Positions 1-8,057 of a stretch of DNA of 64,000 nt are shown piece after piece; the first letter of the stretch is position 1, and each line of letters starts with the position of its first letter. Position numbers and translations under genes: made by a program. Location: NCBI GenBank assembly GCA_018268715.1, contig JAFDVZ010000008.1, forward strand, positions 370,325 through 434,324. The letters are read 5' to 3'. The notes below the pieces were generated by a model. It did not search any database, was not told the DNA's origin, and was given only the letters and a program-made list of their open reading frames with translations. The stretch comes from Acidobacteriota bacterium. Lineage in GTDB: Bacteria > Acidobacteriota > Terriglobia > Bryobacterales > Bryobacteraceae.

Positions 1-581
1 GCCGCCGCGCCATCGCCGAACAATCCGGACGAGATCAGGTTCGCCACCGAAAGGTCATCGCGCTGCAAGGTGAGCGAGCACGTCTCCACACTGACAAGAG
101 CGGCGATCTGGTCCGGGTAGGCCTTCACGTAATCGGCGGCCCGCGAGATGCCGACGGCTCCGCCCACGCAGCCGAGCCCGAAGACAGGGAGCCGGCGGAT
201 GGACGGCGACAACCCCAGCCGGTTGATGATGCGCGCATCCACCGACGGGCTGGCGACGCCGGTAATCGACATGAACATCAACGCGCCGATGCGCGAACGA
301 TCGACGCCGGCCTGCTCCGCCGACCGGCACAGCGCCTGCGATCCCAACTCCTCCGCCGCCTTAAACCATGCGCGGTTGAAGTCGCCCCAGGTTTCGAGCC
401 CGTAATACTCCGCCATGGGCAGCGCCAGGTGGCGACCATCGACGCAGGTCCTTGCGTGCAGCCGGTCCAACATCCGCGGGTTTTCAAGCCGGCCGTTCCA
501 GTAGGCCTGCAAGGCCGCCAACATCGTCTCTTGGGGATAGTAATTCCCCGGGAACGCGCTCGCCGCGCTGATGATTTTCAT
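1..581 (-). CDS. Type III polyketide synthase (chalcone/stilbene synthase family), N-terminal part
   Basis: The minus strand reads open from an ATG at 581 to the left edge of the window: 193 codons, 3' end missing. The product matches the N-terminal half of bacterial type III polyketide synthases. It has the SPSVDARIINRLGL segment (about residues 111-124), the active-site loop GLGCVGGA with the nucleophilic cysteine at about 138, ETCSL at 166-170, and the conserved LFGDGAA at the cut edge. These enzymes load an acyl-CoA starter on the cysteine and extend it with malonyl-CoA in the cytoplasm. The gene lies 27 bases after a TPR-like gene and an aminotransferase on the same strand, so all three probably share one transcript. 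A GGGGGA stretch lies just before the ATG. The product class (alkylresorcinol, pyrone or other) cannot be read from this half; the His and Asn catalytic residues lie outside the window. Confidence 0.9.
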   Translation of the reverse strand, partial: MKIISAASAFPGNYYPQETMLAALQAYWNGRLENPRMLDRLHARTCVDGRHLALPMAEYYGLETWGDFNRAWFKAAEELGSQALCRSAEQAGVDRSRIGALMFMSITGVASPSVDARIINRLGLSPSIRRLPVFGLGCVGGAVGISRAADYVKAYPDQIAALVSVETCSLTLQRDDLSVANLISSGLFGDGAA

Positions 582-608
582 GGTCCCCCGCGTTGTTTGC
601 GCTGGTTG

Positions 609-1427
609 TTACCGTTTGAGCTTCGCCAGTTCTTCCCTATACAACCGGTTCTGGGGATATCGATTCGACAGCCATTCGAGCGTCCTGACCGCGGTCGCCT
701 TGTCCTTATCCCGCAACGCCGCCACGCCCAGCAGCAGCCGCGCGTACGGCAGCAGGAAACGCCCCTTTTCGGCCGTGATCCGAAGACGTTCGATGCCCAG
801 TTGCTTATCCGTCTGCGCGCCGGTCATCTGCAGGAACCAACGCAGCGGCGCGGCCTTCAGGCTCAGCATGTAATTCTCGACGCCCACGGCGAGATAAGCA
901 TCGTAGCAGGACGGATGTTTGGAGAGCAGTTGCTCGGCCATCGCCCGGCTCGACTTCAATTCGGTCAACGCGGCCCCGTTGCGCTTCTCAATCATCGCCA
1001 GGTAGTCGGCCCGAAGCCCCACGCCCAGCACGCTCGCCAGCATCGCATTCTCGTCGTCCGGCTTCTTGGCAAGCGTCGCGCCCGCCAGTTTCTGCCCTCG
1101 CGTCACGGCGCCGTCGAACTGCCCCTTGACGGACGGATCCGGCCGCAGTTCGCGCTGGCGTTTGAAGAAGCTGTCGTCCTCGGTGAAGAACTCCGACTGA
1201 AGCACGCGCAAGCGATCGAACTCCGAATACAGATAAGCCGCGCCCTCAGAGATCGGCCCCATCGGATCGTCGGGGTGCTGCTTTCCCCATTCCTGGAAGC
1301 AGCGGTGCGCCCCGGCGAAATCCAGGTTATACATGTTGTGGTAACCCTGGTCGAGCAGGGTGTTCGGCGCATCCGCTCCATTCAACGCAGCGGCCAGCAA
1401 CAGGCCTAATACAACAGCGGCAATCAT
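609..1427 (-). CDS. Exported TPR-like protein of unknown function
   Basis: A 272-residue protein with a short N-terminal signal peptide (hydrophobic residues 2-15 ending near ALNGADA). The rest is alpha-helical, with TPR-like helical pairs (for example around residues 35-52 and 225-255) but without the clear 34-residue periodicity of a textbook TPR array. It probably acts in the periplasm as a scaffold, but no specific function can be assigned. It sits between the aminotransferase (19 bases upstream) and the type III polyketide synthase (27 bases downstream), all on the minus strand, which suggests one operon. The ATG at 1427 was chosen because it directly precedes the signal peptide. Confidence 0.7.
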   Translation of the reverse strand: MIAAVVLGLLLAAALNGADAPNTLLDQGYHNMYNLDFAGAHRCFQEWGKQHPDDPMGPISEGAAYLYSEFDRLRVLQSEFFTEDDSFFKRQRELRPDPSVKGQFDGAVTRGQKLAGATLAKKPDDENAMLASVLGVGLRADYLAMIEKRNGAALTELKSSRAMAEQLLSKHPSCYDAYLAVGVENYMLSLKAAPLRWFLQMTGAQTDKQLGIERLRITAEKGRFLLPYARLLLGVAALRDKDKATAVRTLEWLSNRYPQNRLYREELAKLKR

Positions 1428-1446
1428 CCGGTCTCAAATCCTGGCG

Positions 1447-2811
1447 TCAGACTTTAATAACACGTCGCGCCAGCGACAGAGCTTCGGTCCAGAATGCGGG
1501 CGACGTATGCATCCGTTCTACCACTTCCGCCATGGCCCGCACAAAACGGTCCAGTTCCTGTTCGGTTACAATTAGCGGCGGCGCGGCCTTCAGCACCATG
1601 AAGTTGTTGCCGCACATCTGGGTGAGAATGTTGTGGTCGCGGAACAGGCTCATCACCACCACCTGACCGAACATCCCCGGATGGATGGCGCGGAAGGCTT
1701 CAAACGGCGCGCGCAACTTCAGCTCAGCGGGGGCCTTGAATTCGATTCCATTCAGCAGGCCCATGCCTCGGACTTCGCCCACCATGCTGTAGCCGCCCAG
1801 GCGCTCCCGAAGCCTGCCGCGGAGGTACTCCCCGCTCGCCGCCGCCCGCTCGCCCAGTCGCTCGGATTCGAGCACGTCCAAGGTCGCAAGCGACGCGCGC
1901 ATCGACAGCGCGTTCTCACTGAACGTGGATGTGTGCACTATGGAGCGCTTGAGCGAGTCGTAGACCGAGTCGTACACATCGTTCGACATCAGCACGGCGC
2001 TCGACGGAACCAGTCCGCCGCTCAGAGCCTTGGCCATCACCACCATGTCCGGCCGGACGTCGAACTGGTGCGCCGCCAGGAAGGCGCCGGTGCGATACAT
2101 GCCGGTCTGGACCTCATCCAGCACGAGTAAGGTCCCGTATCGCCTGCACAGTTCCCCCGCGCGTTCGAGATAGCCCGCGCTCGCGACCCGGACGCCAGCC
2201 TCCGCCTGGAGCGGTTCGACGAAATAGGCCGCGAAGGCGCGAGTGGCCAGCTTTCTTTCGAGCGTCTGAAGGTCGTTAAACGGCGTCGCCTCGGTTGACG
2301 GCAGCATGGGGCCGAACTTGTCGCGCCAGAAGGGGTCGCCCATCAGCGACAACGCTCCGCACGTCAGCCCGTGAAACGCTCCGTCCGCGTAGAGGAGAGC
2401 CGTCCGGCCCGTTGCTTTACGCGCAAACTTGATCGCCGATTCGACGCCTTCGCTGCCGGAGCATGCGAAAAACGCCTTCGATAGTTTGCCGCCCGCCAGC
2501 GCGCACAAACGCCGGGCCAATTCGCCCGCAAGCTCCGGCACATGGCTTTGCAGCATCGCCGGACCGCAGCGGTCGAGCTCCGACTTCACCGCCGCGATAA
2601 TGTCGCGATGATTGTGTCCCACGTTGTGAACGCAGTATCCCGAAAGGAAGTCGAGGATCACCCTCCCATCCGTGGTGAACAATTCCGCTCCAAGACATTT
2701 CGCGTACGAAACGTTCATATCGAGCAGATGCAACAATCGCACCCATTGCGGGTTTACATAGTCCGAGTAACAGGCTGCGTTGCTCTCGATTCCAGGAGCG
2801 GCTGTAAGCAT
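1447..2811 (-). CDS. Class III PLP-dependent aminotransferase (ornithine/putrescine/acetylornithine type)
   Basis: A 454-residue fold-type I aminotransferase counted from the ATG at 2811. Class III signatures are visible: FACSGSEGVESAIKFARK for cofactor phosphate binding, LVLDEVQTG with the aspartate that contacts the pyridine nitrogen (about 232), and MAKALSGG with the Schiff-base lysine (about 261). Such enzymes transfer amino groups from omega-amino compounds to a keto acid. The closest general resemblance is to ornithine/putrescine-type enzymes; substrate cannot be read from sequence. An in-frame GTG at 2853 would add 14 residues. Neither start has a convincing Shine-Dalgarno, and I prefer the ATG. 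It is the first gene of a minus-strand unit leading to a TPR-like protein and a type III polyketide synthase, so it could supply or modify an amino group in a secondary metabolite, but that is only inferred from position. Confidence 0.85.
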   Translation of the reverse strand: MLTAAPGIESNAACYSDYVNPQWVRLLHLLDMNVSYAKCLGAELFTTDGRVILDFLSGYCVHNVGHNHRDIIAAVKSELDRCGPAMLQSHVPELAGELARRLCALAGGKLSKAFFACSGSEGVESAIKFARKATGRTALLYADGAFHGLTCGALSLMGDPFWRDKFGPMLPSTEATPFNDLQTLERKLATRAFAAYFVEPLQAEAGVRVASAGYLERAGELCRRYGTLLVLDEVQTGMYRTGAFLAAHQFDVRPDMVVMAKALSGGLVPSSAVLMSNDVYDSVYDSLKRSIVHTSTFSENALSMRASLATLDVLESERLGERAAASGEYLRGRLRERLGGYSMVGEVRGMGLLNGIEFKAPAELKLRAPFEAFRAIHPGMFGQVVVMSLFRDHNILTQMCGNNFMVLKAAPPLIVTEQELDRFVRAMAEVVERMHTSPAFWTEALSLARRVIKV

Positions 2812-2948
2812 GAATTGTCTGAATCGACGAACGCAGATATCTTTCGGGTACACCGGTCTTCAGAAAAATGGATTCAGGGGAAGTACGAGAAACTCCGCGG
2901 CCGATTGAAACCCGTTCCAGCCAGCGTGCATTTAGAATCTCATACGAT

Positions 2949-3863
2949 ATGCGCCGATTATCCAGGCGGTTCATTGCGATGCTGCTGCCGGCGGCCGCGC
3001 TGGCGGCCACCGACGGTTACGTCGGAAGCGCCGCATGCAAAACCTGTCATCCGAACGTATGGTCGACATTCAACCGAAACCCGCACTACAAGTCGATCGC
3101 ATCCGGTGACAAGCCCCCGGCGCAAACCGGTTGCGAGGGTTGCCATGGTCCGGGCAAGGCGCACATCGACGCGGGAGGAGGCAAGGCGACCATCATCGCG
3201 TTTTCTCAACTGTCGCCGGAAAAGGCGCTCGACAACTGTCTGCGTTGCCACACGCAGACGATGTCGCGCGCGAACATACGCCGGTCCGACCACACGCTGA
3301 ACGGCGTCGCCTGCAACACGTGTCATTCCATCCATGGGTCGAAGGCGCCGCGCGCGCTGCTGGCCAAGCCCCAGACCGAGCTGTGCTATCAGTGTCACGC
3401 CGATGTTCGCGCGCAGTTCTCCATGCCGTTCAAGCACCGCGTCAACGAAGGCTTCATGAACTGCACGGATTGCCATAACCCGCATGGGGCCTCGCAACCG
3501 ACGTGGCGCGCGGGAGGGCGGCCGCGCATGGTGGACACGGCGCTCGCCAACGAGGAACCGTGCCTCAAGTGCCACACGGAAAAGCGCGGCCCCTTCGTCT
3601 TCGAGCATGCCGCGGTCCGCGTGGACGGCTGCGAAGGGTGTCACATGCCGCACGGATCGGCCAACTCCCGACTATTGCGCAAGCCGGTGGTGTTCACGCT
3701 GTGCCTGGAGTGTCACAATGGCGCGGGCGTATTCGGCCGGCAGGGCGCGGGCGTGCCCACGCAATCGGGCTCGCATAACATGGCCGATCCAAAGTTCCAG
3801 AACTGCACCGCTTGCCACGTGCGGGTCCATGGATCGAACGCAGACGTGACGCTGCTGCGCTAA
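2949..3863 (+). CDS. Periplasmic decahaem cytochrome c (MtrA/DmsE-like)
   Basis: A 304-residue protein with a signal peptide (residues 1-20, MRRLSRRF then a hydrophobic stretch ending ALAA). I count ten CXXCH haem-binding motifs, starting near residues 30, 62, 97, 122, 146, 172, 205, 228, 252 and 286. Number, size and spacing fit the MtrA/DmsE/PioA decahaem family, which carries electrons through the periplasm and into an outer-membrane barrel. The next gene, 11 bases downstream, encodes such a barrel, which strongly supports this role. The ATG at 2949 was chosen over an earlier in-frame ATG at 2868 because it begins the signal peptide. A TAGAAT -10-like box at 2933-2938 lies 10 bases before it. 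No outer-surface multihaem cytochrome (MtrC/OmcA type) or inner-membrane quinol oxidase is adjacent. Confidence 0.9.
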   Translation: MRRLSRRFIAMLLPAAALAATDGYVGSAACKTCHPNVWSTFNRNPHYKSIASGDKPPAQTGCEGCHGPGKAHIDAGGGKATIIAFSQLSPEKALDNCLRCHTQTMSRANIRRSDHTLNGVACNTCHSIHGSKAPRALLAKPQTELCYQCHADVRAQFSMPFKHRVNEGFMNCTDCHNPHGASQPTWRAGGRPRMVDTALANEEPCLKCHTEKRGPFVFEHAAVRVDGCEGCHMPHGSANSRLLRKPVVFTLCLECHNGAGVFGRQGAGVPTQSGSHNMADPKFQNCTACHVRVHGSNADVTLLR

Positions 3864-3874
3864 AGGAACGCCCA

Positions 3875-5869
3875 ATGCGAATTCACATTACATCGATCGT
3901 TGTACTTTGGGCGTCGGCGGCGTTTGCTCAGCAGACGGTGGCGCCCACGCCGGAGACCGCGGGATTGGCTCGCGGCGAAAACCGCGGCGACTACAACGTG
4001 GTCGACTCGGTTGAAGTCGGCTATCGCATCGCTTCAATCGCCGGCTCCCTGCCGCAATATCGCAGCAGCGTGAACTACGGCAACGGAGTCCGGCTGCTCG
4101 CCAGTTACCTCAGCATCAATTCGCGCGACGGCCACGGCAAGCTATTCGACCAGATCGTCATCACGACTCAGGGCTTGGGAAACGACCCCTACGAATCAGC
4201 GACGTTCCGCGTTCAGAAGAACAAGCTCTACCGCTACGATGGATCGTGGCGGTTGAACGACTACTTCAACCCGGGGCTGACCAGCGACGGCGCGACCGGG
4301 CAGCACTTCCTGAACACCCGGTATCAACTGCAGGATCACGACCTGACCCTGTTCCCCGATTCGAACCTGAAGTTCTTCGTGGGCTACACCGGCTCCAGCC
4401 AGACCGGCCCGGCATTTTCCTCGGACCTGCTGTTTGACTCCCGCGGCGCAATCTATCCCGTATTCGCCGACGTCAAACGCGTCCGGCATGAGTTCCGCGT
4501 GGGCAATGAGTTTCGCGTGTTGGGAATCCGCGTCAATTGGATGCACGGTTGGGATAACTTCCGGGAAGACACAGGCGCCACGCTGACTACGGCCGGCATT
4601 CCCGGCATCGTCACCGCCGTCCCGGGCTTGACGGCCTACCGCAACGCCTCGCCATACCACGGCAACAGTCCATACTGGCGAGTGGCGCTCTTCGCCGAGA
4701 GGAACTGGATCAGCCTGAATGGCCGATTCACCTACACTTCGGGTGGACGTAACTTCGTGGTGGACGAGTCGGCGGCCGGACCCGACCGCTTCGGCTCCGC
4801 CGTCAACCGGCAGGTGGTGACTTACGGGACCGGCGGACGGCCCGTCGCGACGGGGAACCTCAACGTCAGCGTCTTCGCAACGTCCAAGCTGACTCTTACG
4901 AACTCGACGGCCATCTACAACGTTCGTACGCAGGGCGACTCATACTTCGCGCAGTACGATAACTCGACACAAAGCGTCGATTATTTCAATTTCAACTATC
5001 TCGGCATCCGCACGTTCGCCAACGAGGCAAGCCTGAACTACCAGTTCTCGCCCCTGGCGGGCGCGTTCGCTGGATATCAGTACTCGAATCGGCGGATCAG
5101 TTCGGTGGAGCAAGTAACGCTTTCCGGATCAGCTGACACCATCCGCTACGACCAGACAAACCAGCTACAGGTGGGGCGGCTCGGATTCCGCCTGCGGCCG
5201 TTGAAGCCGTTGAGCATCCTGGTGAGCGGAGAAATCGGCCGCAACGATCAGCCCTTCACGCCTGTCGCAGATCGCAACTATCACGCGCTGAACGGACGCG
5301 TCCAATACCGCACAAAGACGCTGCTTCTGGCGGGCGGCGCGGAGACGCTGTACAACGCGAACAGCGTCGCGCTATCGGCGTACAGTTCGCAGTCCCGCAA
5401 GTACTTCGCCAGCGGCTCGTGGACTCCGCGCAGTTGGGTGTCCTTCGATGGGACGTTCTCGCGACAGCACTTGTACACGGTCGGGGGCATCGCGTATTTC
5501 ACCAATTTCAACCTGGTGCAAGGCGAACAATCGACCTATTTGAGCAACATCAACTCGGTGGTGGTCGGAGCCCGGTTTGCGATCCGAGATCGCGTGGATG
5601 TCTACGCCGGATTCACGCGTGTGCGCGATGCGGGCGACGGCCGGGCCACGGTGTACGGCTCCGCCGCCGGTTCGACGCTCGCGGCGTTTCAGGCCGCGCA
5701 GACGTTCCCGATTCTGTTCGATTCGCCGATGTTGCGCGCCTCCGTCCGGATCACGCCGAAGCTGCGCTGGAACGTGGGCTACCAGTATTACGGCTACCGC
5801 CAGGATTTCTATCGCGACCAGGGCTTCCGCGCGAACACGGGCTACACCAGCGTCACGTTCTCCTTCTGA
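3875..5869 (+). CDS. MtrB/PioB-like outer-membrane beta-barrel
   Basis: A 664-residue protein beginning at ATG 3875, with AAAGGA eight bases upstream and a clear signal peptide (MRIHITSIVVLWASAAFA). After cleavage the sequence alternates polar and aromatic residues with many short turns, typical of a large transmembrane barrel, and ends in a terminal phenylalanine (SVTFSF), the usual barrel-assembly signal. Length matches the MtrB/PioB family of about 650-700 residues. I see no cysteine in the protein, so the CXXC motif of Shewanella MtrB is absent. It follows the decahaem cytochrome by 11 bases in one operon, so the two probably form a porin-cytochrome conduit moving electrons across the outer membrane. 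The direction of flow (metal or humic reduction, or uptake) cannot be told. Confidence 0.8.
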   Translation: MRIHITSIVVLWASAAFAQQTVAPTPETAGLARGENRGDYNVVDSVEVGYRIASIAGSLPQYRSSVNYGNGVRLLASYLSINSRDGHGKLFDQIVITTQGLGNDPYESATFRVQKNKLYRYDGSWRLNDYFNPGLTSDGATGQHFLNTRYQLQDHDLTLFPDSNLKFFVGYTGSSQTGPAFSSDLLFDSRGAIYPVFADVKRVRHEFRVGNEFRVLGIRVNWMHGWDNFREDTGATLTTAGIPGIVTAVPGLTAYRNASPYHGNSPYWRVALFAERNWISLNGRFTYTSGGRNFVVDESAAGPDRFGSAVNRQVVTYGTGGRPVATGNLNVSVFATSKLTLTNSTAIYNVRTQGDSYFAQYDNSTQSVDYFNFNYLGIRTFANEASLNYQFSPLAGAFAGYQYSNRRISSVEQVTLSGSADTIRYDQTNQLQVGRLGFRLRPLKPLSILVSGEIGRNDQPFTPVADRNYHALNGRVQYRTKTLLLAGGAETLYNANSVALSAYSSQSRKYFASGSWTPRSWVSFDGTFSRQHLYTVGGIAYFTNFNLVQGEQSTYLSNINSVVVGARFAIRDRVDVYAGFTRVRDAGDGRATVYGSAAGSTLAAFQAAQTFPILFDSPMLRASVRITPKLRWNVGYQYYGYRQDFYRDQGFRANTGYTSVTFSF

Positions 5870-5893
5870 CGGCGAAGGGGCCCGCGGGGCGAA

Positions 5894-5899
5894 TATAAT
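5894..5899 (+). promoter_or_regulatory. -10 box before the GH-A-like gene
   Basis: A perfect TATAAT lies 16 bases before the ATG at 5916 and gives a predicted leader of about 10 bases. No good -35 hexamer is evident. It suggests that the hydrolase and dehydrogenase genes have their own promoter, separate from the cytochrome/porin pair. Confidence 0.45.
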
Positions 5900-5915
5900 A
5901 GCGGAGTCCCCGCGC

Positions 5916-6980
5916 ATGAACCGCAGAGCGTTCCTGGCCCTGCCGCTAGCTTATCCGGCGGCGCGCCCCACTGAAATCGCGATCGATGCGGACCGTTTCC
6001 TGCTGAACGGCAAACCGACCTACGCCGGGCGCACCTACAAAGGCCTGAAGATCGAAGGCCTGCTGCTGAACTCGCGAATGGCGCAGGGCGTTTTCGACGA
6101 CCGGAATCCGGACACGCGAGCCAAGTGGAGATATCCCGACACGGGCCGCTGGGATCCCGACCGCAACACCGATGAGTTTGTCGCCGCGATGCCCGAATGG
6201 CGGCAGTGCGGTCTGCTTTCGTTCACCATCAACCTGCAGGGCGGGAGCCCCGAAGGTTACTCGAAGTCGCAACCCTGGGACACATCCGGCATCGCCGCAA
6301 ACGGCAGCCTTCGCGCGGACTATATGCGACGACTGGCGCGCATTCTGGACCGCGCGGACGAACTCGGCATGGCGCCCATCGTCGGCGTCTTCTACTTCGG
6401 GCAGGATCAGCGGGTGCGCAACGAGGCGGCGGTCAGGCGGGCTGTCGAAGGCGCCGCCGGCTGGATACTCGACCGCGGCTATCGCAATGTACTGTTCGAA
6501 GTGAACAATGAGTGCAACGTCGCCGCCTACGATCACGAAATCCTGAAGCCGGCCCGCGTGCATGAGTTGATCGAGATGGTGAAGGCGATCCGCAAGCAGG
6601 GCCGGCGGTTGCTGGTCAGCACCAGTTACGGCGGCGGCGCGATCCCACTGCCAAACGTCGTGAAGGCGGCCGACTTCATCCTGATGCATGGCAACGGGGT
6701 CAAGGACCCGGCGCGCATTCGAGAGATGGCGCGGCAGGCGCGAGCCGTGGAGGGTTACCGCCCCATGCCGGTGCTGTTCAACGAGGACGACCACTTCGAC
6801 TTCGACCGCCCGGCGAACAACATGATGGCCGCCATCGGCGAGTATTCATCGTGGGGTTACTTCGACCCCGGCGCGAGCGATTACTCGGACGGCTATCAAT
6901 GCCCGCCGGTGAACTGGCGCATCAACACACCACGCAAGAAGGCGTTTTTTGGATTGGTGAAGGAGGTGACGGGTTCGTGA
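5916..6980 (+). CDS. Secreted glycoside hydrolase-like protein, clan GH-A TIM barrel
   Basis: A 354-residue protein with a short basic-hydrophobic leader (MNRRAFLALPLAYPAA). The body reads as a (beta/alpha)8 barrel. FEVNNE at about 194-199 has the Asn-Glu pair expected for the acid/base of clan GH-A, and LFNEDD at about 288-292 supplies a plausible nucleophile glutamate. FTINLQGG and PIVGVFYFGQ match barrel strands. I infer a retaining glycosidase or an inactive relative; the sugar is unknown. A longer in-frame ORF extends upstream over the porin gene but has no signal peptide there, so ATG 5916, downstream of the TATAAT, was chosen. Its TGA overlaps the GTG of the next gene, so the two are likely translationally coupled. 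Confidence 0.7.
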   Translation: MNRRAFLALPLAYPAARPTEIAIDADRFLLNGKPTYAGRTYKGLKIEGLLLNSRMAQGVFDDRNPDTRAKWRYPDTGRWDPDRNTDEFVAAMPEWRQCGLLSFTINLQGGSPEGYSKSQPWDTSGIAANGSLRADYMRRLARILDRADELGMAPIVGVFYFGQDQRVRNEAAVRRAVEGAAGWILDRGYRNVLFEVNNECNVAAYDHEILKPARVHELIEMVKAIRKQGRRLLVSTSYGGGAIPLPNVVKAADFILMHGNGVKDPARIREMARQARAVEGYRPMPVLFNEDDHFDFDRPANNMMAAIGEYSSWGYFDPGASDYSDGYQCPPVNWRINTPRKKAFFGLVKEVTGS

Positions 6981-8038
6981 AGCGATATTCAATCGCGGTG
7001 CTGGCGGGTGATGGCATCGGCCCGGAAGTGATCGCCGAAGCGGTGCACGTGCTGCACGCGGTGGCGCAGCGCGTCGACGGATTGGCGTTCGACCTTCGCG
7101 AATACTCGGTCGGCGCCGGCGAGTATCTCAAGAGCGGCGACCCATTGCCCGCCGCGACCTTTGAGGAGATCCAGCGCCACGACGCGATCCTGCTGGGGGC
7201 CATGGGACTGCCGCACGTGCGTTGGCCCAACGGCGTCGAGATGACTCCGCAACTCGACCTTCGCGAACGGCTCGAGTTATACAACGGGCTCCGGCCGGTC
7301 TATCTGTTTCATTCCGACGATAGCCCCCTGCGTGGCCGACACGCCGGCGAAATCGACTTCGCGATCGTGCGAGAAAGCACCGAAGGCCTGTTTTCATCGC
7401 GCACCAACGCGCGCAGCTCCCACGACAGCGCCGAGGATCGAATGCTGATCACGCGACGCGGCGCGGAGCGAGTCATCCACGCGGCTTTCGAGTACTCGCT
7501 GGGACGCCGTCGTCACGTGACGCTGGTGGACAAGGCGAACGTCCTGCCCTCGATGGCGTTCTTTCGCCAGATTTTCGACGAAGTCAGCCTGGAGTATCCT
7601 CACGTCCACACGGGACGTCTGTATGTGGACGCGGCGGCGCTCTACTTCGTGCAGCGCCCGGAGATCTTCGACGTCATCGTCACCGAGAACATGTTCGGCG
7701 ATATTCTCTCCGACCTCGCCGCCGGACTGGTGGGCGGCATGGGCATGGCCCCGTCGGGCGACATCGGCGACAAGCACGCGGTGTTTCAGCCGTCGCACGG
7801 CACCGCGCCGGACATCGCGGGCAAAGGCGTCGCCAATCCCGTGGCCACGATCCTGTCCGTCGCCATGATGCTCGAGTGGTTCGACCAGCCGGAGACCCGA
7901 ACCGGCGCGGCGCTGATCCGGGACGCTGTCCGCGAAGTGTTCAACGACCGCCGGGCCCGCACGCGGGACATGGGCGGCCGCATGAGCACGGAAGAGATGG
8001 GACACGCCATCGTTGACGCTCTCCCGCACCGCGTCTGA
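6977..8038 (+). CDS. Beta-decarboxylating dehydrogenase (tartrate/D-malate/isopropylmalate dehydrogenase family)
   Basis: A 353-residue cytoplasmic enzyme starting at GTG 6977, behind an excellent Shine-Dalgarno (AAGGAGGTGA at 6959-6968) and overlapping the previous stop. It has GDGIGPEV at the N-terminus, the substrate arginines around residues 97-107 and 132, VDKAN with the catalytic lysine at about 186, the metal-binding aspartates in MFGDILSD, and [15 protein letters not shown] for NAD binding. The motifs [10 protein letters not shown] and [10 protein letters not shown] resemble the tartrate/D-malate dehydrogenase subgroup more than LeuB; the catalytic tyrosine of LeuB is replaced here by isoleucine. 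It oxidises a 2-hydroxy acid with loss of CO2. No leuA, leuC or leuD is nearby, which argues against a dedicated leucine role. Confidence 0.85.
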   Translation: MKRYSIAVLAGDGIGPEVIAEAVHVLHAVAQRVDGLAFDLREYSVGAGEYLKSGDPLPAATFEEIQRHDAILLGAMGLPHVRWPNGVEMTPQLDLRERLELYNGLRPVYLFHSDDSPLRGRHAGEIDFAIVRESTEGLFSSRTNARSSHDSAEDRMLITRRGAERVIHAAFEYSLGRRRHVTLVDKANVLPSMAFFRQIFDEVSLEYPHVHTGRLYVDAAALYFVQRPEIFDVIVTENMFGDILSDLAAGLVGGMGMAPSGDIGDKHAVFQPSHGTAPDIAGKGVANPVATILSVAMMLEWFDQPETRTGAALIRDAVREVFNDRRARTRDMGGRMSTEEMGHAIVDALPHRV

Positions 8039-8044
8039 TTCCGG

Positions 8045-8050
8045 TAGAAT
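8045..8050 (+). promoter_or_regulatory. -10 box of a predicted leaderless promoter
   Basis: TAGAAT ends 7 bases before ATG 8058. The expected transcription start (7 bases after the last T) falls one base before the ATG. There is no Shine-Dalgarno. No good -35 at 17 bases is visible. Confidence 0.5.
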
Positions 8051-8057
8051 GCCTCGC

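Noticed and set aside
429-1409. A 326-codon plus-strand frame over the TPR-like gene
   Set aside because: No recognisable domain, and the minus-strand gene has a signal peptide and fits an operon.
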